Source: Actinomycetota bacterium (lineage in GTDB: Bacteria; Actinomycetota; CADDZG01; WHSQ01). Taken from it: DNA of 5,912 nucleotides. Each line of letters starts with the position of its first letter. The stretch's first letter is position 1. The stretch is taken from positions 1-5,912 of the forward strand of contig JADDQX010000153.1 in assembly GCA_016781115.1 (NCBI GenBank), given 5' to 3'. The notes beneath the pieces are model-generated. The model was not told the DNA's origin. It ran no database searches and worked only from the letters and a program-made list of their open reading frames with translations. Made by a program: the position numbers and the translations under genes. Below are positions 1 through 5,912 of this stretch, piece by piece.

Positions 1-3000
1 CGATCGGATCGGCCAGCGATAGAACTCGCCGGCCGCATCGACGCGGTCGTGACACGCCTGGCAGCCGTCAGCGCGGTGGCGAGCCTCGGCTTCCCGATGC
101 CGATGGACGACCTCCGTTCCACTTTCGACCGGCTGTTCACGTGCTATCCAGCCGGACGGGTCTCGCCTATGGGGTCGGCGTGGTCCGTGGCGAACTCGAG
201 GCGTACGGTTTTCTCCCTTGCCGTGCTCGCAGCGGCTGCAGTCGGTGAGGAAGCGCTCAACCGGCTATCCGCCCGGTTCGGCCGCCACGCCGACGCCCAT
301 CCCGAAGCTTGGGGCCCGCGGGCAGTACAGGAGATCGGACTCACCTTCCAGGCAGAAGGTGTGACGCCCGGATGGCTGCAAGAAGCCATCGATCGAGCGG
401 ACCGGGACGTGGCCGAGGGTGCGAGCGTCTACGACCACCTCGATGCCCTGCTGACGCAGGCATCCGCTCACGCGTCGGTCGGCCAGGTGGATACGGCGCG
501 GGCGTTGGTGCGTCGACTGCTCCCGGAGTCGTTCGGCGTCAACAGCCGCAAGGACTACCAGTTGCCCTCGCTCCTCCAGGTCCTAGAGCGAGCGGGTGGC
601 GCGGTCGATGTTGTGGCCGAGGCTGCCGCGCTCGCGCCGTATCTAGCCACGACGATCGAATGGACTGAGGGCAGCGGTCAGGCCGCGTGCGCCAGGCTGG
701 TCGAAATCGTCACCAGACATGACCCGTCGGCTGGCGTGCGGCTCTTCGCTTGGCTTTACGGGACGGCGGCAAAGGCCGACTTCGACGACATGGCGTCAAG
801 CCTGTTCAGCGGATTCGCCCACCGCGTGTCCGAGCTATCCGGGGCGGGCGACCGCGTCACGGTCGAGTGCCTTGCGGACGCGCTCGGCCGCCTGCTCATG
901 CCCTTCACCTACATCCCCGACGACGCGCTCATCGCCGCGCTTGATCGGCTGCGGAACACCGCCATGGGCGACGCGCTCCGCACAGCTCTCCTGCCAGCGA
1001 TCGACACCAGGTGCCTCCCCACATATCGCGAGCACTGGCACGCCGTCCTCGACTCCGAGCACCTGGCCGGCGCGCAAGCAAGCGGCGACGACGACTCAGA
1101 CACGAGCGACTTCGGCGCCCTCGTCCTGAACGGCGAACGAGTCAGCCGAAGGGAGGCTGCGGACCGCCTGCGCTCGGTAGACGATGTCCTCGTCCTGCGT
1201 GCTAGCGAGCAGCCGGGATCGCACTTCCGCTGGGAGCCGCACGTCAAACGACTCGCGCAGAGCTCAGACGACGCTCGGCGCCTCGCCGCCGTGATGGACT
1301 CGGCGGCTGACGCGGCCGCCGTGCATCTCCATCTATCCGAAGTGGCGGCCTCTCTGGGCGACCGAGTGTTGGCGGCCGAGCTCGCAGAACGGTCCCTGCA
1401 GGCGTCGCGGCCAGACGCGTGGGGGCCGATGTGGGGGTCCGACCGGCTCCGCAGCTACCGACAGCTCATCCGTACTGCCGACCCGCGTCGCCGCGCCGAC
1501 CTCGCCCGCAGACTCGCGCTCGACCTCACCGATCATCTGGCGGCGCGCAGCTGGGCGGCGTCCCAGGTCCTCGATGACCTGCCATCCCTCGCTGACCTCC
1601 TTGACCCCGGCCACGACCCCGGCAGGCTCTGGGCTGAGGTCCGCACCTACTTCGACGGGATGACCGCCGGGGTCGCGGCGATCCCGCCTCCGGCGTTGGA
1701 CATGGAGCTGCGTGCAAGTTGGTGGTCCGGGAAGCCGCTCCGCCGCGGCGATGCCACGAGCGACCCGTTGCGACAATCGCCGCACGACATCCTGGGGGCA
1801 CTCGCGGACCTCGCACTCCTCTTCCTCGACCACCCGCACTGGGCGCTCCGCGAGGGTGCGATGAACGTCCTGTCGCGCGCGATCGTTCGCGGTTCGGAGG
1901 CCGCCGTCCGACGCGTCCGCCAACTACTCACGGATCAATCCCTCGACCCCGTCGTCGTCACCGGCACTCCCACCGCCGACGACGGACACGTCCGTGCGGA
2001 ACTCGTCCTCGACGCGGCGGCTTGCGCGGTCGTCCACGCTGCGGACACAGGGACCGCCGCGGCAGTACAGGGCCAAGTCGAGGAGCTGCTCCGCCTCTCG
2101 GCGACATCTCCTTCGGTGATGGCGCGCCACCTCGTCGCGAGCCGAATCGCGGGACCTGCGCCCACCCGCACTGATGCCGCTTCGCTCCCCGCTATCTACC
2201 AACTCGAACTACCGCCCGAGGAAGACCTGGGAGAAGTGCCGCGAGTAGCAGGCCCGTTGGATGGGCCACCGAGCGAGGTCCTCGGGCCCTACGCCGACGT
2301 GCTCCGCAGCGCTGCCGATCTGGCGGGAGTGGACGTCGACGCCGTTCTCCGCCGGGCGCTCTTCATGGCGCACGCAGTTGCGGCACACCGAGCGGATCCC
2401 GAACGCTTCATGCACATTGGACCGGAGGACAGCTACCTCCCCACGGCCGGCGCAGCCATTCGATGCGCCACGATCAGCGTCCTCGACGAGCTCGACGGCA
2501 GCGGCCGACTTCCGAGGGACTTCGCTGCAGTGCTCGCGGACCCTGATCTCGTCGACATTCCGGTTGCACCGCGCCCGGTCTGCTATCCGAGCGGCGAGAG
2601 CGGTGCTCTCCTTGAGCCGCTCGTAGCGGATCAGTGGGTCGGTCGAGCCGATGATCGGCTCGCGGAGATCGCTGCGACGATCGATGAGGCAGACAGATTC
2701 CTTCTCGGTGCACTCATCGAAGAGCGCCCGCTGGAACGCGGGGAGTGGGTCGAACGATACCGATGCCTGAGCTGGACGGAGGCCGCGACTACCGTCGTCC
2801 CTGAGCCGTTTGCCCCGCCGCCGGGGCTACGTCAATCCCCGCTGCAGTACGAGGACGTCCACCTCCTCGATGTATTTCGGGACGTGCCGGCGACTGTAAT
2901 GAGACCCGGTACCGCCTTGCTCGTCGAAAGCCGCAGCTTCCTGTTCCACTCGCCGGCGACGGACTGGGTTGCCCTTCGTCCGGACGTGGGCGCGGCATGC

Positions 3001-3279
3001 GGATGGTACGGCGACGTCGGTCAACGAACATGGCGAACAGCGGACGGAGCGCTCGCAGTCGAGATGATCTACTGGCAGGACGGCCACCTCTACCGGTCGT
3101 CGAGGGCTGACGGAAACACAGTGGCGAGAGGCGTACTGGTCGTCGCGACCCGCGCCGGACTCAACGACCTACTCAGCCACGGCGGTATTGATCGCCTTCA
3201 CTCGCTCGATCGCAAGGCATCAACGGAAGGGCAGGGCTTCAAGCATGAGGCGCTGGCTCACCTGCCGACTCTCCGTTGA
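1..3279 (+). CDS. Large helical-repeat (solenoid) protein, 5' partial, function unknown
   Basis: I do not recognise this protein by name. The frame is open from base 1 to a TGA at 3277-3279, giving 1092 visible residues. The first possible start is GTG at 49, but no Shine-Dalgarno sequence precedes it and the 16 codons before it read as ordinary protein, so the gene most likely begins outside the window. Numbering from that GTG, residues ~50-330 and ~365-560 are Ala/Leu-rich helices resembling TPR-type repeats (for example ALLTQASAHASVGQVDTARA), separated by an acidic linker near 347-354 (DDDSDTSD). Residues ~580-705 look HEAT-like (HPHWALREGAMNVL). The last ~120 residues differ, being rich in Trp and Gly with alternating hydrophobics (CGWYGD, IYWQDG), and suggest a small beta-rich C-terminal domain. 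No Walker A motif, signal peptide or convincing membrane segment is visible. Long solenoids like this commonly form the sensor half of STAND-type ATPases, including some anti-phage proteins; an ATPase would have to lie upstream. That assignment is inference. The frame is intact throughout, unlike the DNA to its right. Confidence 0.85.
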   Translation, partial: RSDRPAIELAGRIDAVVTRLAAVSAVASLGFPMPMDDLRSTFDRLFTCYPAGRVSPMGSAWSVANSRRTVFSLAVLAAAAVGEEALNRLSARFGRHADAHPEAWGPRAVQEIGLTFQAEGVTPGWLQEAIDRADRDVAEGASVYDHLDALLTQASAHASVGQVDTARALVRRLLPESFGVNSRKDYQLPSLLQVLERAGGAVDVVAEAAALAPYLATTIEWTEGSGQAACARLVEIVTRHDPSAGVRLFAWLYGTAAKADFDDMASSLFSGFAHRVSELSGAGDRVTVECLADALGRLLMPFTYIPDDALIAALDRLRNTAMGDALRTALLPAIDTRCLPTYREHWHAVLDSEHLAGAQASGDDDSDTSDFGALVLNGERVSRREAADRLRSVDDVLVLRASEQPGSHFRWEPHVKRLAQSSDDARRLAAVMDSAADAAAVHLHLSEVAASLGDRVLAAELAERSLQASRPDAWGPMWGSDRLRSYRQLIRTADPRRRADLARRLALDLTDHLAARSWAASQVLDDLPSLADLLDPGHDPGRLWAEVRTYFDGMTAGVAAIPPPALDMELRASWWSGKPLRRGDATSDPLRQSPHDILGALADLALLFLDHPHWALREGAMNVLSRAIVRGSEAAVRRVRQLLTDQSLDPVVVTGTPTADDGHVRAELVLDAAACAVVHAADTGTAAAVQGQVEELLRLSATSPSVMARHLVASRIAGPAPTRTDAASLPAIYQLELPPEEDLGEVPRVAGPLDGPPSEVLGPYADVLRSAADLAGVDVDAVLRRALFMAHAVAAHRADPERFMHIGPEDSYLPTAGAAIRCATISVLDELDGSGRLPRDFAAVLADPDLVDIPVAPRPVCYPSGESGALLEPLVADQWVGRADDRLAEIAATIDEADRFLLGALIEERPLERGEWVERYRCLSWTEAATTVVPEPFAPPPGLRQSPLQYEDVHLLDVFRDVPATVMRPGTALLVESRSFLFHSPATDWVALRPDVGAACGWYGDVGQRTWRTADGALAVEMIYWQDGHLYRSSRADGNTVARGVLVVATRAGLNDLLSHGGIDRLHSLDRKASTEGQGFKHEALAHLPTLR

Positions 3280-3303
3280 GAACTCCGAGCGGCCGTCTTC
3301 GCC
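3280..3303. other. Short convergent intergenic gap without a recognisable terminator
   Basis: The large plus-strand gene stops at 3279 and the minus-strand gene stops at 3304-3306 (TCA on the plus strand, TGA on the coding strand), leaving 24 bp between two converging genes. I see no strong GC hairpin followed by a T-run on either strand, so transcripts from both sides may overlap or end by a Rho-type mechanism. This is read directly from the sequence; the consequence for transcription is inference. Confidence 0.6.
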
Positions 3304-3798
3304 TCAGGTGCTCATCACCTTCGGCCATGTCGTGTCCGTGATCCATGCGGTGCGAAACACACGCGCCCAATCGAACTGCTCTGCGGCCCTGTTGAACGAG
3401 TCGACCGTAGGTGCGCTACCTGTGAGTGCGAACTTGACGGTCAACAATGCTTCAACGATTGCGTCGAGTGCACGGTGAAGATCGGCGTACGTGGCTGGAC
3501 TCTCCACGCGGTCGAGGTGAGCGACGTGCTTGTCCACGTAGGTCTTCGCGGGCTCGGCAGCAGCAACCAATTCGTTGATGAGCGCGTCCGCCCAGCCATC
3601 ACGAAGACGCTCCTGCCGGTCGGGCTCCGCAACGTCCCGCATGAAGTCGGGGTACTTGTCTCGATGCTCGCCAGGACTCAGGACGAGATCCGGCTCGTCT
3701 CGGAGCCGCTCGAGGATCTCCAACACGATCGACCTTGCGTCGGCGTTAGCAGCGTCCGCAAGGTGCTCGCCAATACTCTCGATCACCTCGCCCGCTTT

Positions 3799-3822
3799 GT
3801 ATCCGACGTAACGGTCGGATAC
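3799..3822. repeat. Perfect 9-bp inverted repeat inside coding sequence
   Basis: GTATCCGAC (3799-3807) and GTCGGATAC (3814-3822) are exact reverse complements separated by GTAACG. The hairpin lies within the intact third-frame part of the HEPN-motif gene, in codons reading VSDRYVGY. No T-run follows on either strand, so it does not look like a terminator. It may be chance in GC-rich coding DNA. Confidence 0.5.
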
Positions 3823-4816
3823 GTCGGGCAGGGCGTCACGGATCGCCGCCGCAACGTCCGCGTCGCCGAGCGCAAGGCGCATCGCCTGACGAGTTCCCTT
3901 GTCGTCCTGAAACGGCACCGGCTCCGTCGCCGCCTCGACGGCGAAGCCCACCCTCAACGGTCGGGGCCACTCGTCCGGTGCCTGAACGATCGAGCCGACG
4001 AGATTTATGGCGACGAACGCGTTGCGGCGAACCGCCCGGGGCAACGCGGCAGCTACGTCAGCGAGGATTTTGGGTGCGGCAGTGAGTATGACGGCATGGT
4101 CGAGGGCGTCGACGATACGGGTTCCCTTCTGGTTCTCGGTGAACTGGCTGTCGTTCAGGTGCCGAGCGGCTCTCGTGAGCACGAGGTCGATGGTGCGTCG
4201 GCACTGACGAGCCAGTTCCCTTCGATGTCGTCGATCCTCTGAACAACGAGTCGGTGCTGCGTCTCCGTGAGTGCGCCGGCGTCGTACAGCTCGAACGCAC
4301 GGCAGAGCAGCCGCCGCGTGAGGTTCGGCTGGCCGACGACGGCGGTCGTGTCGAAGCAGCGGGACAGGAGGCGGTACTGGTCGTCTTCTCCGACCAACTC
4401 CCATGCGCCGGCAGTTGTGAACACCGCTGCGGCCGACACCGGGTGCTGCTGTTGAAGGTCATCGACGCTCCAGCGCACGTCCTCCAGCGGCTCAGCCCAC
4501 GACGCTAGGCACGCGGCAACGATCCGGCACCGCTCCGACAAGACCTCGTCGAGGTCGCCGAGCGCCGCGTCGTGCCGCTCGACGAGGGCGCGAATGAATA
4601 GAGGTCGTGCGGCGGGTCCGATCAGCGGCGCACGTTCCGTCGCCCAGTCGGCGGCGGCTTGGTCGTCGTCCGGAATGTAGTGACGGTCGGTGCCGATGCG
4701 CTCAGCGAGCTGGCGGGCAGCACCATGGAGAAGGAGAGCATCCTTTTGCAGAACGGCTTTGACGGCGGTTTCGATCGCCCATGCGGCGCGGTCCCGGTTG
4801 GCGCGGTCGCAGTGGG

Positions 4817-4834
4817 GTGCCCGTACTGGTTGCG
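4817..4834 (-). other. R-X4-H motif codons (HEPN-like catalytic motif)
   Basis: The minus-strand codons at 4834-4817 read CGC AAC CAG TAC GGG CAC, that is R-N-Q-Y-G-H. In HEPN RNases the Arg and His of this motif form the active site and the residue after Arg is usually polar, here Asn. The preceding SLDSLRDH and the Pro after His also resemble many HEPN motifs. The apparent first frameshift begins immediately after this His, in the C-run encoding that Pro. Confidence 0.6.
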
Positions 4835-4945
4835 GTGATCACGCAGCGAGTCGAGCGACTTGTACTCGGTCGTGTCGATGAAGCCGATTCCGCGTGCTTT
4901 CGTGAGCAGGTCGGCGTCCTTGGCAGTGCCATCCGACTGCTTCTT

Positions 4946-4973
4946 TGAATCGCCCCGGGTTTGCTGGAGACTC
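4946..4973 (+). repeat. Terminal inverted repeat of an IS3-family element (3' end of the IS)
   Basis: Reading inward from 4946 the sequence is TGAATCGCCCCGGGTTTGCT followed by GGAGACTC. A TGAA start with CGCCCCGGGTTT and GGAGACT is a terminus I associate with actinobacterial IS3-family elements. It lies just outside the transposase stop codon (4979-4981), as expected for the downstream end of such an IS. The host coding frame resumes at 4945 without a gap, which supports 4946 as the exact boundary. The partner repeat and the second copy of the short target duplication are not in the window. Confidence 0.75.
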
Positions 4974-4978
4974 TTCGT

Positions 4979-5268
4979 TTAGGTGGTGAACCCGACGAGG
5001 GGCTCGTGTTCGGCCGCCATGTTGATAGCACTGGCGACGCGATCGGCGCTCTGCGGCGATCCTGTGGGCTGCTTTTCGAGCCATCGGGCCTCGAACTCGG
5101 CCGGCGCCATGTTGTCGATCGACGACAGTATGCGACGGTGGTTCCACCAGTCGACCCAGCCGAGGGTGGCGAGCTCGACGTCCTCGACGGTCCGCCACGG
5201 GCCTTGGGTCTCGTTGTAGATGAGCTCGCTCTTGTAGAGCCCGTTGATCGACTCGGCCAAAGCATTGA
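4979..5268 (-). pseudogene. IS3-family transposase (OrfB), C-terminal fragment
   Basis: The minus-strand frame from about 5268 to TAA at 4979-4981 reads NALAESINGLYKSEL, then QGPWRTVEDVELATLGWVDW, then NHRR and PAEFEARW. These are the hallmarks of the C-terminal end of the IS3 DDE integrase-type transposase. The Glu of NALAES is the expected catalytic Glu; it is normally preceded by a GD-YDNA-like stretch, which is replaced here by IS110 sequence (codons reading EFYRSI). About 97 of roughly 280-300 residues remain, and both catalytic Asp residues are absent. The frame is undamaged within the fragment. It happens to stay open into an out-of-frame reading of the IS110 transposase, forming a longer chimeric ORF up to 5746 that is not a real protein. 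Known function: cut-and-circularise transposition of the IS; as a fragment it is dead. Confidence 0.88.
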
Positions 5269-5912
5269 TGCTCCTATAGAACTCAAGTGCTTCTACGCGG
5301 CAGACGCGAGCTCGGTGGAGGAGCTGGGTTCGGCCAGCAGCCGGTAGATCTCGCGAGCAAGGAAGCGCTTCAGGCAGCGGATGATCTCCTTCTTGGAGAG
5401 CCCTGCGGCGGTGCGCCGCTCCACGTAGGCGATGGTGGGCGGGTGCCATCGCATGCGGACGATTATCGCCCGGTAGAGCGCGGCGTTGGCCTGTCGGTTT
5501 CCGCCCCGGTTGAGGCGGTGTCGGCCGTTGGTATTGCCGGAGCCGCGGGGGCGGGGCACGCGCCGCAGAGCTTGGCGAGGGCGGGTCGGAGCGGATGCGG
5601 TCGCTGTTGTCGCCGGCGGTGATGAGCATCTCGGCGGCGATGTCCGGTCCGATGCCGAAGGCAGCCACCAGGTCAGGGGCGGCCGTCTTCGTGAGCTTCT
5701 TCAGATGTCGGCTGTGGTCTTGATCTCCTCGTGAAGATCGAGCCACCGACGCGCGAGCGAGGTGAGCACGTGCCGCATGGCGACGGTTGGACCGGCGACA
5801 TCACCGTCGGTGTCGAGCGAGGCGCAGGCCTGGACAAGCTTGAAGTCTGTGAGCGGCTCGAGCTGGCCGCCAAGGTCGTCGGTCGCAGTCACCAGCGTCG
5901 CCTTGAGCGTGA
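5267..5912 (-). mobile_element. IS110-family element, 3' part, continuing past the right edge
   Basis: From the right edge down to about 5267 the minus strand carries the C-terminal half of an IS110-type transposase and a short noncoding tail of about 26 bp after its stop (5293-5295). The tail is noticeably richer in A/T and contains GAGTTCTATAGGAGCATC, similar to what I recall at the ends of actinobacterial IS110 elements. IS110 elements have no long terminal repeats, so the exact end is placed only by where the IS3 coding sequence resumes. The upstream half, including the RuvC-like domain and the noncoding end that encodes the bridge RNA in the IS110 group, lies outside the window. Confidence 0.78.
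5293..5912 (-). pseudogene. IS110-family transposase, C-terminal half, multiple apparent frameshifts
   Basis: Joining minus-strand frames gives about 206 C-terminal residues of an IS110 transposase (family length about 400). The order is LVTATDDLGGQLEPLTDFKL, then LARRWLDLHEEIK, then HLKKLTKTAAPDLVAAFGIG with AAEMLITAGDN (the start of the Transposase_20 region), LAKLCGACPAP, GSGNTNGRHRLNRGGNRQAN, and YVERRTAAGLSKKEIIRCLK with FLAREIYRLL. These fit the family closely. The Ser in GSGN is where the catalytic serine of this region would be expected, a placement from memory. Three junctions, near 5716-5718, 5579-5586 and 5541-5545, each need one added base. The gene is open at the right edge. It is scored as a pseudogene because of the frame breaks; if those are base-calling errors it could be an intact, active transposase. 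Confidence 0.8.

Larger units (their letters stand above)
3304..4945 (-). pseudogene. HEPN-motif protein, 5' truncated by IS3 and apparently frameshifted
   Basis: Three minus-strand frames join into one plausible protein of about 547 residues. The first covers 4945 to ~4815, the second ~4815 to ~4200, the third ~4200 to the stop at 3304. Each junction needs one added base: a C in the C4 run at 4814-4817 gives YGH-P-H-CDRANRD, and a C near 4199-4202 gives SA-RRTIDLV. The preserved start reads DTTEYKSLDSLRDHRNQYGH. Its R-N-Q-Y-G-H is an R-X4-H motif with a polar residue after Arg, as in HEPN domains, which often act as metal-independent RNases in toxin-antitoxin and anti-phage systems. A helix (AAWAIETAVKAVL) follows, as HEPN folds usually have. 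The remaining ~450 residues are helical, soluble-looking and unrecognised. Only 37 residues precede the motif, so most of the HEPN fold is missing, cut by the IS3 end at 4946. HEPN identity rests on the motif and its surroundings only. If the frameshifts are sequencing errors, the gene is still broken by the insertion. Confidence 0.68.
4946..5268 (-). mobile_element. 3' remnant of an IS3-family insertion sequence
   Basis: This ~320-bp remnant holds the last ~97 codons of an IS3-type transposase, a 33-bp tail and the terminal repeat. One boundary is the inverted repeat at 4946, which abuts the HEPN-like gene. The other, at about 5266-5270, is where IS3 homology ends and the 3' end of an IS110 element starts. 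The rest of the IS3 element should lie beyond the IS110 element, outside the window, if this is a simple nested insertion. The first two catalytic Asp residues of the transposase are missing here, so this piece cannot move by itself. Confidence 0.8.

Noticed and set aside
205..258. Hydrophobic stretch TVFSLAVLAAAAVG as a possible membrane segment
   Set aside because: It is short, Ala-rich and flanked by charged helices of the repeat region, so it is better explained as a buried solenoid helix.
321..2070. GGCAGTACAG at 321-330 and again at 2061-2070
   Set aside because: A single ten-base match in different protein contexts, with no flanking similarity, is compatible with chance.
3265..3320. 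A bidirectional terminator between the convergent genes
   Set aside because: Only very short imperfect pairings were found, with no T-tract on either strand.
3475..4242. A 255-codon plus-strand open frame opposite the HEPN-motif gene
   Set aside because: It is antisense to a stretch whose minus-strand translation looks much more like a protein (helical periodicity, balanced composition). Long antisense frames are common in GC-rich DNA.
4195..4830. Programmed -1 ribosomal frameshifting to join the frames of the HEPN-motif gene
   Set aside because: Neither junction has a canonical X-XXY-YYZ slippery heptamer. The same kind of break occurs three more times in the neighbouring IS110 gene, which points to a shared cause such as sequencing error or decay.
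4979..5746. A 255-codon minus-strand open frame joining IS110-like and IS3-like protein segments, as if a fused transposase
   Set aside because: Only its first ~50 residues are in the true IS110 frame and only its last ~97 in the IS3 frame. The middle is an out-of-frame reading of the IS110 gene and is Pro/Arg-rich nonsense, so the fusion is accidental.
1..5912. CRISPR arrays, tRNA or rRNA genes, and an IS110 bridge RNA
   Set aside because: No spaced direct repeats or RNA-gene signatures were seen. The bridge RNA of IS110-group elements is encoded at the transposase's upstream end, which is outside the window.

Overview
The window reads as a high-GC actinobacterium, judged from its strongly G/C-ending codons and from IS3 and IS110 remnants of an actinobacterial type; the genus cannot be told. 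It looks like an accessory region: one very large unrecognised gene, one damaged gene carrying a HEPN-like RNase motif, and a pile-up of two nested insertion sequences.

Layout. Positions 1-3279 (+) hold the 3' part of a large gene. The frame is open to the left edge, so the true start and probably an N-terminal domain lie outside. The visible 1092 residues look like an alpha-helical TPR/HEAT-type solenoid followed by a separate Trp/Gly-rich C-terminal segment. After a 24-bp gap comes a convergent gene on the minus strand (4945 down to 3304). It is readable only by joining three frames, it lacks its 5' end, and near its preserved start it encodes R-N-Q-Y-G-H, which matches the R-X4-H motif of HEPN ribonucleases. 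Its 5' side is cut at 4946 by the terminal inverted repeat of an IS3-family element. Of that element only the last ~320 bp remain (4946 to ~5268): the end of the transposase gene, including the presumed catalytic Glu. At ~5267-5270 the IS3 sequence stops and the 3' end of an IS110-family element begins, running off the right edge; its transposase C-terminal half is visible across several frames.

History (inference). An IS3 element inserted into the HEPN-like gene, then an IS110 element inserted into the IS3 transposase gene. The other halves of the IS3 element and of the HEPN-like gene should lie beyond the right edge unless they were deleted. Five apparent frameshifts between about 4200 and 5720 are all explained by loss of one base, each restorable by adding one G/C next to a short G/C run. 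This pattern fits either base-calling error or decay, so the pseudogene status of the HEPN-like gene rests more firmly on the IS3 truncation than on the frameshifts.

Working together. A large solenoid protein beside a HEPN-motif protein in an IS-rich region is the sort of context in which anti-phage systems occur. The two genes are convergent rather than an operon, and no NTPase motif is visible, so a joint function is a hypothesis only. No tRNA, rRNA, CRISPR array or clear terminator was seen.
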